Source: UBA6164 sp964527325 (GTDB lineage: Bacteria; Patescibacteriota; Gracilibacteria; BD1-5; UBA6164). Taken from it: a stretch of DNA of 5,482 nt. Shown piece after piece: positions 1-5,410 of the stretch (position 1 is the first letter of the stretch; the number at the start of each line of letters is the position of its first letter). Position numbers and translations under genes: made by a program. The DNA is taken from contig CAZGNU010000078.1 in NCBI GenBank assembly GCA_964527325.1, positions 1 through 5,482 on the forward strand, given 5' to 3'. The notes under the pieces were generated by a model that saw only the letters and a program-made list of their open reading frames with translations, was not told where the DNA came from and did no database searches.

Positions 1-45
1 GAAAAACGCTTATTGCAACTCTTGAAAAAAGTCTGTTTTCATATA

Positions 46-121
46 TGGTATCCCCGGCAGGGATCGAACCCACGCTAACCAAGGTCCGCGGCCTTGTGCT
101 CTTCCACTGAGCTACGGGGAC
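46..121 (-). tRNA. tRNA, probably tRNA-Arg with anticodon GCG
   Basis: The minus strand folds into a full cloverleaf of 76 nt. It has a 7-bp acceptor stem (closing pair G1-U72), D-stem GCTC/GAGC, anticodon stem CAAGG/CCTTG, a 6-nt variable region, T-stem GTGGG/CCTGC with T-loop TTCGATC, discriminator A73 and an encoded CCA end (plus-strand tgg at 46-48). The anticodon loop is CCGCGGA, which puts GCG at positions 34-36 and would read CGC and CGU. C35, G36, A20 in the D-loop and A73 all fit arginine identity. Two points are odd: position 33 is C rather than the near-universal U, and bacteria normally use ACG (inosine) in this box. It is certainly a tRNA; the isotype is less sure because of C33. 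Confidence 0.93.
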
Positions 122-240
122 AGGAAGTTAAGTGCTAGTATTGTACTAATAAATATTTTTTTTCAAATTTTATTTTAAAAGCTTTTATTATAGCTTATAT
201 TTATTATACTATAAATAATAATATTAATAAAATTTTAGAA
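122..240. promoter_or_regulatory. AT-rich divergent intergenic region, tRNA / sixA
   Basis: This 119-bp spacer separates the minus-strand tRNA from plus-strand sixA and should hold both promoters. For sixA, TATACT at 205-210 is a possible -10 box, with no convincing -35. For the tRNA, the minus strand has TACAAT (plus 140-145) and TTGAAA (plus 161-166) at a short 15-nt spacing. The short inverted repeat TAGTA-TTG-TACTA (136-148) overlaps that -10. In DNA this AT-rich such boxes arise by chance, so these assignments are weak. No ORF is present. Confidence 0.35.
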
Positions 241-753
241 ATGAAAACTCTGTATATTATTAGACATGCAAAATCTAGCTGGGATGATATAAATTTAGAT
301 GATTTTGATCGTTCTTTAAATAAAAGAGGAAAAAAAGATGCTGATTTAATCTGAGAAAAATTAAAAGAAAAAAAAGTATTTCCTGATGTTGTTTATTCTT
401 CAAGTGCTAAAAGAGCTAAAAAGACTATCAAAAAAATTTCAAAAAAAATAGATTTTCCATATGAAAAAATTCATTTTGATAATTCGTTATATGATAATCA
501 TGCATGATGAATAGATTTTTATTTATCATACATTATGGAAATAAATGATAAACATAAAAGTGCTTTTTTAGTGTGACATAACTATGTTTGGACAGATTTG
601 GCTAATTATTTTTTAAATAATCAAATAACAAATATTCCAACATCGTGAATAGTCTGCATTAAATTCGATATAAAATCATGGAAAGATATAGCATCTGATA
701 ATTCAAAATTAAAATTTTTTATTTATCCGAAAAAGTATCATAAAAAAATATAA
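241..753 (+). CDS. sixA: SixA-like phosphohistidine phosphatase (UGA = Gly)
   Basis: A 170-aa member of the histidine phosphatase (phosphoglycerate mutase-like) superfamily, close to the usual SixA length. SixA removes phosphate from phosphohistidine, for example on phosphotransfer domains, in the cytoplasm. Visible motifs are the catalytic RHAKSSWDD near the N-terminus (R8, H9), the SixA signature DFDRSLNKRG (residues 21-30), SSAKRAKKT with R58, and VGHN (111-114), whose H113 is the second catalytic histidine. Five in-frame TGA codons (352, 505, 508, 574, 646) are read as Gly; the one at 574 is the invariant Gly of GHN. The ATG places RHAKS at the normal distance from the N-terminus. There is no Shine-Dalgarno, and the stop is TAA. 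The substrate here is unknown because no histidine kinase is nearby. Confidence 0.9.
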
Positions 754-760
754 TTTTTTT
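742..760 (+). terminator. Weak A/T-only hairpin overlapping the sixA stop
   Basis: AAAAAAAT at 742-749 can pair with ATTTTTTT at 753-760 around an ATA loop, and T-runs continue to 762. The stop codon at 751-753 lies in the loop and the start of the right arm. The structure contains only A:T pairs, so it is a weak terminator candidate. The same arrangement, a hairpin over the stop codon, recurs in a much stronger form at dinD. Confidence 0.3.
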
Positions 761-788
761 TTGCTTTTTAAATATAAAAGTATATAAT
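761..788 (+). promoter_or_regulatory. Predicted promoter of dinD
   Basis: TTGCTT (761-766) and a perfect TATAAT (783-788) are separated by 16 nt, which would give a 5' leader of about 20 nt. The 36-nt block 757-792 matches the block before recJ (1669-1704) at 29 of 36 positions, supporting a shared promoter type. No LexA-like box (CTGT-N8-ACAG or GAAC-N4-GTTC) is visible, so classical SOS control is not supported here. Confidence 0.55.
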
Positions 789-817
789 TCAAGTATATTA
801 TTGATTTATTTAAATTT

Positions 818-1648
818 ATGGAAAATAATATACAAAATCTTATTTCAGCTTTTGAAGAAATAAAACAAACAAAAGGTAATTTTGAGTTTTGGAGTGCAAG
901 GGATTTGCAAAAGTTATTGTGATATGTAGAGTGGAGAAATTTTAACTGAACTATAAAAAAAGCTCAGATTTCTTGTGAAGAGGCTTGAAATAGAGTAGAT
1001 GAACAGTTTGTTGAAGTTAACAAACTGTTAGTATGATGACAATGAGCTGTTCAAAATGTACTTGATTATAATCTTTCTAGATATGCTTGTTATTTAATTG
1101 CTCAAAATTGAGATTCTAAAAAGCAAGAAATTGCTTTTGCTCAAGCATATTTTGCAGTTCAAACAAGAAAACAAGAAATTATAGAACAAAAGTTAATTGA
1201 TTTAGATAGATTGAGAGCAAGAAAAAAACTTACTCTTACAGAAAAAGAATTTCAAGAGCTGGCTTTTGATAGATGAGTTGATTGAGTATGAATTTGAAGA
1301 ATAAGAAGTAAATGAGATACAGTTTTGTTTTGATGAAATACTACTCAAAATATGAAAGATAAACTTTGAGTAAAATCATGACCATTAGCTGATGTTTTAC
1401 CAACTGTTACTTTGAAAGCAAAAGATTTAGCTACAGAAGTTACAAATCATAATATGAAACATAAAGGTTTACATGGAGAAGAAAAAATAACTACAGAACA
1501 TATAAAAAATAATGATTGAGTAAGAAAATATTTGGAAAAAAGCTGAATAAAGCCTGAAGAATTACCTGCAGAGGAAGATTTAAAAAAAATAGAGAGAAAA
1601 ATTAATAAAAATGTTAAAAAAATAAAAAAAGATAAATATGAAAAATAG
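818..1648 (+). CDS. dinD: DNA damage-inducible protein D, DinD family (UGA = Gly)
   Basis: A 276-aa protein, essentially the length of E. coli DinD (about 274 aa). In E. coli DinD is SOS-induced and reported to disassemble RecA filaments and inhibit strand exchange. The N-terminal half matches the family closely: FWSARDLQKLLGY (24-36), WRNF (39-42), LSRYACYLIAQNGD (86-99) and QAYFAVQTRKQE (109-120). The C-terminal part is more divergent but keeps KSGIKPEELPAEEDLKKIE before a lysine-rich tail. Eighteen TGA codons are decoded as Gly, including those in LLGY and QNGD, against three GGN codons, so the gene is unreadable in the standard code. It ends in TAG inside a perfect 24-bp inverted repeat. 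The ATG at 818 sits 29 nt after the predicted -10. No LexA site is seen. Confidence 0.93.
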
Positions 1649-1674
1649 TTTATTTTTCATATTTATCTTTTTTT
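1624..1674 (+). terminator. Perfect 24-bp hairpin at the dinD stop codon
   Basis: Bases 1624-1647 are exactly complementary to 1651-1674, with only GTT (1648-1650) as loop. The 5' arm starts with seven A and the 3' arm ends in a T-run, so it fits an intrinsic terminator and would look similar on either strand. Only two G:C pairs are present (1631/1667 and 1640/1658). The left arm encodes the last DinD codons, and the TAG stop (1646-1648) sits at the hairpin tip. Because dinD and recJ share a strand, it probably separates their transcripts. Confidence 0.75.
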
Positions 1675-1700
1675 GCATTTTACATATTAAAAAATATAAT
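1673..1700 (+). promoter_or_regulatory. Predicted promoter of recJ
   Basis: TTGCAT (1673-1678), a 16-nt spacer and a perfect TATAAT (1695-1700) lie directly after the dinD hairpin, with the -35 box starting in its T-run. Spacing and flanks match the dinD promoter block at 29 of 36 aligned positions. The leader to the GTG start would be roughly 22 nt. Confidence 0.55.
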
Positions 1701-1729
1701 TACAAAAACTAATTATTTACAAAAATAAA

Positions 1730-3382
1730 GTGGAACAAAAAACAAGTATAAAAGAAAATATTATCAAATTTGATAGATCAACTTTAGATAAAAGTATTGA
1801 GAATATTTTAAATGCTAGATTTACAAGTGATGAATTTCAAACAGAATCTTCAATGGATGATTTGCATGATCCGTATTTATTAAAGGATATGGATAAGGCT
1901 GTGAATAGAATTATTGATGCTAAGGAAAAAAAGGAAAGAGTTATTATTTTTGGTGATTATGATGTGGACGGGGTAACTTCTACATCTATTTTAATGCATT
2001 TTTTTAAAACTGTAGGAATACAAGCAAGTTATAGAATACCTCATAGAGTGAAAGATGGGTATGGTTTAAAAAAATATTTTATTGATGAATTAGCTGAAAT
2101 AAATGTTGATTTGATCATTACTGTTGATTGTGGAATTCGTGATAATGAGACTATTAAATATGCAAAAGAAAAAGGGATTGATATTATAGTTACAGACCAT
2201 CATGATGTGTGAAAAGAGATACCAAAAGATGCTGTAGCTGTTTTAAATCCTAAAAGAAAAGATTGTTTGTACTTGTATAAAAACCTAGCAGGAGCATGAG
2301 TTGCTTTTAAGTTGGTGCAGGCTTTGGCTATGGAATTTTTGTGAGAAAAGGAAGCTATAGAATATATTAAAGAGTCTATAGATATTGCTGCAATTTGAAC
2401 TGTGGCTGATTGTATGCCTTTGACTTGAGAGAATAGAATAATTGTAAGAGAATGATTAAAACAAATAAAAAATTCTAGAAGTCTTTGAATTAGAAGATTG
2501 ATAGAAGATAAAATAAATGAAGATTTAGATGCTGATTTGTTTGGTTTTCATATATGACCAAGATTAAATGCTGCTGGGAGGATGGATTCAGCTTATAAGG
2601 CTGTTAGTTTGATATTAAATAATACTTCAACAGTAAATAAAACTCTTATAGATATAGAAAAGTTAAATGAAACTAGAAAATATTTAACAAAAGAGTTTAC
2701 AAATGATGCTATGAATAAAATAAACAGAGAAGATAATATTATTTTTTATATTTCTCCTGCTATAGAGCATTGAATTATTTGAATAGTAGCATGAAGAATT
2801 ACTGAGCAGACAAACAAACCATGTATTTGTTTAAAAGATGAATGAGATAAACTAGTAGCTAGTTGTAGAAGTCCAGAATATTTTTCGATAATTGATGTTT
2901 TAGAAAAATATAAAGATTATTTTATTGCTTATGGATGACATAAACAAGCTGCTTGATTTAGTATAAAAAAAGAAAATTTTGCTGAGTTTAAAACTAAAAT
3001 AATAAATGAATTAAATAGGCTTGATTTCAGTAAACAGAAAAAGAAATTAATTGTGGATAAAGTAGTTAGACTAGAAGAGCTATGATTTAAATTTTTGAGT
3101 AATGTAAATAAATATAAACCATTTGGAATCTGAAACACAAAACCACTTTTTCTAGTTGAAAATTTGAATGACTACAAAATAGAATTCCTATGAAAATGAA
3201 GGGATCACTTAAGATTTACAACAAAACACTGATTCAAAATATTTGCATTTTTTATGTGAGATTATTACGAAGAAATAAAAAGAAGCAAAAAAAATGTAAG
3301 CCTTGTTTTTGATATATCTGAGGATTCTTGGATGTGAAATAAAAACTTGATGTTAAAAGTTGTTGATATTGTTATTAATTAA
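1730..3382 (+). CDS. recJ: Single-stranded-DNA-specific exonuclease RecJ (UGA = Gly)
   Basis: A 550-aa RecJ, slightly short of the usual 560-580 aa. RecJ degrades single-stranded DNA 5' to 3' in recombination and in base-excision and mismatch repair, in the cytoplasm. The DHH domain shows GDYDVDG (75-81), TVDCGI (131-136), TDHHDV (155-160), GTVADCMPL with D227, and GPRLNAAGRM (276-285). The DHHA1 domain has SCRSPEYF and GGHKQAAGF (402-410). A C-terminal OB-like part carries KPFGIGN (around 463-469). All metal-binding Asp/His motifs are present, so it should be active. The start is GTG: no ATG lies between the upstream in-frame TAA (1697) and 1730, and the protein is the right length. Twenty-one TGA codons, all from codon 161 on, are Gly; the first seven glycines are all GGN. 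The stop TAA lies in the palindrome TTATTAATTAATAA (3372-3385). Confidence 0.97.
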
Positions 3383-3402
3383 TAAGTTACTTGAATTTTG
3401 AA

Positions 3403-3494
3403 CCCATCCCTCTCGTTCCTCGAGTACTTCCCTTGGAAAGGGAAGAAATCTAATTTCTCCCTTTTTCAAAGGGAGTACCCGAAGGGGGAGGGAT
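3403..3494. repeat. GC-richer imperfect inverted-repeat element (REP/MITE-like)
   Basis: The 138-bp gap between recJ and recX holds a 92-bp element that is clearly richer in G+C than its surroundings. Its two halves are imperfect inverted copies: ATCCCTC (3406-3412) faces GAGGGAT (3488-3494), GTAC at 3424 faces GTAC at 3475, and GAAAT faces ATTTC near the centre at about 3450. Each half also has its own 8-bp hairpin: CTTCCCTT/AAGGGAAG (3427-3445, loop GGA) and CTCCCTTT/AAAGGGAG (3457-3475, loop TTC). The whole could fold as a cruciform or cloverleaf. No ORF fits. It may be a dispersed intergenic repeat and may also terminate recJ transcription. Whether other copies exist cannot be seen in this window. 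Confidence 0.65.
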
Positions 3495-3520
3495 TAGAAT
3501 TTTAGTACATAAAAAAATAT

Positions 3521-3976
3521 ATGAAAATCTCACAAAAAATAATAGACTATGCAATTCGGTACTACCTAAGATATTATCCATCACCAAAAAAACTAGAATT
3601 TAAATTGAGATTTAAATTTGGACCTGATTCAGAAAAAGGGAAAAAGTATTGAGGAATAAATGATGAAGAAATAAAATATATAATAGAAGAAAAACTAAAA
3701 AATATTATTCAGGAAGATGAAGTAATACAATCTAAGATTAGAGTATTTAAATCAAGAGGTAAAAGTAAACTTTATATTAAACAAAAACTTTTTGAAAGAC
3801 AAGAAAATAATGATTTAGTTTCTGTATATTTGGATGAAGCTTTTTTAAAAGGAGAAGAGGAAAATATAAAAAAAGAGTATGAAAAATTAAAAAATAAATA
3901 TAATAGAGAAAAGATAATAGAAAAATTAATGAGAAAATGATTTTTTTATAATGATATTTTAAAAGTAACCCGTTAA
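3521..3976 (+). CDS. recX: RecX-family regulatory protein (UGA = Gly)
   Basis: A 151-aa protein with the all-helical, repeated three-helix layout and size of RecX, which binds RecA filaments and limits recombinase activity. Family features are the N-terminal IRYYLRYYPSPKKLEFKL (12-29; compare the usual ALRYL-x-x-R-x-RS start), the KSRGKSKLYIKQKLFER block near the middle (compare the RRGxGPLRIRQEL type), and the closing LMRKGFFYNDILKV. Two TGA codons are Gly: residue 44 and residue 140, the latter the conserved Gly of the RKGF motif. Glycine is otherwise GGN (five codons), a lower TGA share than in its neighbours. Residue 13 is a rare CGG at a position usually Arg or Lys. The ATG follows an A/T-only leader after the repeat element. 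The TAA stop is 4 nt before the next ATG, so the two genes are probably co-transcribed. Confidence 0.85.
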
Positions 3977-3980
3977 TTTT

Positions 3981-4379
3981 ATGTCATTTGAAAATAAAAA
4001 TTATGAATTGTGGTGTGGTAGGAAAAAAGACATAAATATAAGTAAAACTAAAAAAATATTTAACGAATGAGATATATGGTTCCTATCATTATGAAAGAAT
4101 ATTTGATATGAGGAAGATTGAAAATGAAAAATGTTTTCTCGACCTGTATTAATAATGAAAAAATTTAATAGTTATGTATTTTATTGAATACCATTAACTT
4201 CTGTAAAAAAAGAAAATAAATTTCACTATGCTTTTGATTGAAAAACATGAAAAATTAGTTATGCTATATTATCTCAAATGAGATTATTTGATTTTAGAAG
4301 ATTAGAGGAACATATTTGAAATATTTCCTATGCTAATATGAAAGAATTAAAAAGACAATTAAAAAAGCTTATTTTTTAA
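3981..4379 (+). CDS. MazF/PemK-family toxin-like protein (UGA = Gly)
   Basis: A 132-aa protein resembling the MazF/PemK-like growth inhibitors common in candidate-phyla genomes. MazF proteins are ribosome-independent mRNA interferases. The core shows EGDIWFLSLGKNIGYE (29-44), DGKG (46-49), the typical FSRPVLIMKKF (52-62) with R54, GIPLTS (69-74) with T73, and AILSQMRLFDFRRL (95-108), ending in a Lys-rich helix. An N-terminal extension of about 28 residues precedes the core. Nine TGA codons are Gly and one glycine is GGN. R54 is encoded by CGA, evidence that CGA means Arg here. The ATG is 4 nt after the recX stop. No antitoxin ORF is seen on either side: the 141 bp downstream hold none and upstream is recX. 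Family assignment is good; toxic activity is an inference. Confidence 0.83.
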
Positions 4380-4388
4380 AATAAACTT
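4365..4388 (+). terminator. AT-rich hairpin over the toxin-gene stop codon
   Basis: AAGCTTATTTT (4365-4375) can pair with AAAATAAACTT (4378-4388) at 10 of 11 positions, with the TAA stop (4377-4379) at the tip. The T-rich tract after it is short and broken. It resembles the hairpins at the sixA and dinD stops and may end the recX-toxin transcript, but it is weak. Confidence 0.3.
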
Positions 4389-4403
4389 TCTTAAAATTGT
4401 TCT

Positions 4404-4447
4404 CCTCTGAATTAACAGAGGCATTGGCATTGAAATATAAATATTTC
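4404..4447. other. Two small inverted repeats before the DUF2130 gene
   Basis: In the 141-bp gap after the toxin-like gene, CCTCTG (4404-4409) and CAGAGG (4416-4421) form a 6-bp stem with loop AATTAA. A tandem GCATTG GCATTG (4421-4432) follows, and then the palindrome GAAATAT-AA-ATATTTC (4432-4447). No T-run follows the first stem, so it is not a standard terminator. An operator or RNA structure is possible. No ORF is present in the gap. Confidence 0.35.
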
Positions 4448-4453
4448 CACCAT

Positions 4454-4482
4454 TTGTATTAATATTATATAAAAAATATTAA
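4454..4482 (+). promoter_or_regulatory. Possible promoter of the DUF2130 gene
   Basis: TTGTAT (4454-4459) and TATTAA (4477-4482) are 17 nt apart, which would give a leader of about 30 nt to the ATG at 4521. The match is modest and the region is almost pure A+T. It lacks the block shared by the dinD and recJ promoters. Confidence 0.28.
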
Positions 4483-4520
4483 AAAAAGTCAAATTTAAAT
4501 TATTTAATATTAACTTGATT

Positions 4521-5381
4521 ATGTCTCAAAAAATAACTTGTCCAAATTGTAACACGCAGATTGATTTAGATAAAATAGCTAATCATAAATATGATGAGCT
4601 TTTAAAGGAGCAAGAAAATAAATTGAAATTACAAGAAGAGAAACAAAGAGAAAATTTTGAAAAAGAAATGGATAAAAAAACTGAAGAGATGAGGAAAAAG
4701 GCTCAAATTTTTGCTGAAAAAAAGGCTGAGGATGAAAGAAAAAAAGTAGAGCTTGAAATGAAGGATATGTCTGATAGGCTTAAAAAAGCTGAGGATGAAC
4801 AACAAGAAGCAAAGAAAAAAGAGCTTGAATTTATACAAAAACAAAGAGATTTAGAAAATAAAGAGAAAAACTTTGAGCTTGAAATGGAGAAAAAAATGTT
4901 GAAGGAAAAGAAAAAAATGGAAGCAACTATAGAGGAAAAATTGAAAGAAAATTCAAAAAAAGAATTTGATAAGCAATTAGAAAAGGTTCAAGAAGATCAT
5001 AGAAAAAAAGATCTTGAAATGTTGAAACAACAAGAACAAATGAAAAAAACAATAGATGATTTAAAAAGAAAAGCAGAACAATGAAGTCAACAAATTCAAT
5101 GAGATATCCAGGAAGATGACCTGAGAGATTCTCTTATTCAAGCTTTTCCAATTGATAGCATAGAAGATGTTCCAACTTGAATAAAATGAGCTGATCTAAT
5201 TCAAAATGTTAAAAATTCTTTTGGGCAAACTACTTGAATTATAGTTTGGGAATCAAAAAACACAAAAGCATGGACGGATGCTTGGGTTATGAAACTAAAA
5301 GATGATAAGTTAAAAGTTAACTGAAATATTGCTATTTTAGTTACAACAGTTTTACCAAAAGGTCTTAAACCTTGAACGTAA
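4521..5381 (+). CDS. DUF2130-family coiled-coil protein, C-terminally truncated (UGA = Gly)
   Basis: A 286-aa protein; DUF2130 members, as I recall the family, are usually about 400-450 aa. It has an N-terminal CPNC knuckle (C7, C10), a long Lys/Glu-rich coiled coil (about 25-187) with no glycine at all, then the family core: GSQQIQGD (188-195), FPIDSIEDVPTGIKGADLI (209-227), GIIVWESKNTKAW (239-251) and ILVTTVLPKG (272-281). D225 and the E244-S-K246 triad 18 residues later resemble a PD-(D/E)XK nuclease site; activity is inferred. Seven TGA codons, all from residue 188 on, are Gly. After PKG the reading ends within five residues (TAA at 5379), where full-length members continue for over 100 aa, and mutY begins 29 nt later. 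So the C-terminal part is absent, probably through deletion; it may be a decaying gene. I chose the ATG over the TTG two codons upstream. Confidence 0.82.
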
Positions 5382-5410
5382 CTTCTGCTTTCTTTATTAT
5401 TTTCTTTATA

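Noticed and set aside
1..45. Possible gene end or tRNA terminator at the window edge
   Set aside because: Only 45 bp are available; no frame gives a recognisable protein and no stable hairpin is seen on the 3' side of the tRNA.
754..817. SOS (LexA) operator upstream of dinD
   Set aside because: Neither CTGT-N8-ACAG nor a GAAC/GTTC-type palindrome is present in the whole leader.
1730..2212. A short, separate RecJ-like protein of 160 aa followed by pseudogene fragments
   Set aside because: The frame continues through TGA = Gly to a full 550-aa RecJ with all DHH, DHHA1 and OB-type motifs in order.
2929..3138. Minus-strand open frame of 69 codons
   Set aside because: It lies wholly inside recJ, whose plus-strand frame carries the GGHKQAAGF motif there; it is an antisense shadow with no recognisable protein.
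4515..4520. TTG at 4515 as start of the DUF2130 gene
   Set aside because: The ATG two codons later puts the CPNC knuckle at the normal position and is the stronger start codon.
4629..4844. Minus-strand Phe/Leu-rich open frame of 71 codons
   Set aside because: It is the complement of the Lys/Glu-rich coiled coil of the DUF2130 gene; the apparent hydrophobicity comes from GAA/AAA codons read in reverse.
241..5381. UGA as tryptophan (table 4) or selenocysteine
   Set aside because: The TGA codons fall on conserved glycines, Trp positions use TGG, and 62 TGAs in six ordinary genes with no SECIS-like context rule out selenocysteine.
5369..5410. In-frame upstream extension of mutY from 5369 with hydrophobic codons
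   Set aside because: It has no ATG (only a TTG at 5372) and overlaps the end of the DUF2130 gene; MutY proteins do not carry such a leader, and the ATG at 5411 gives a typical N-terminus.
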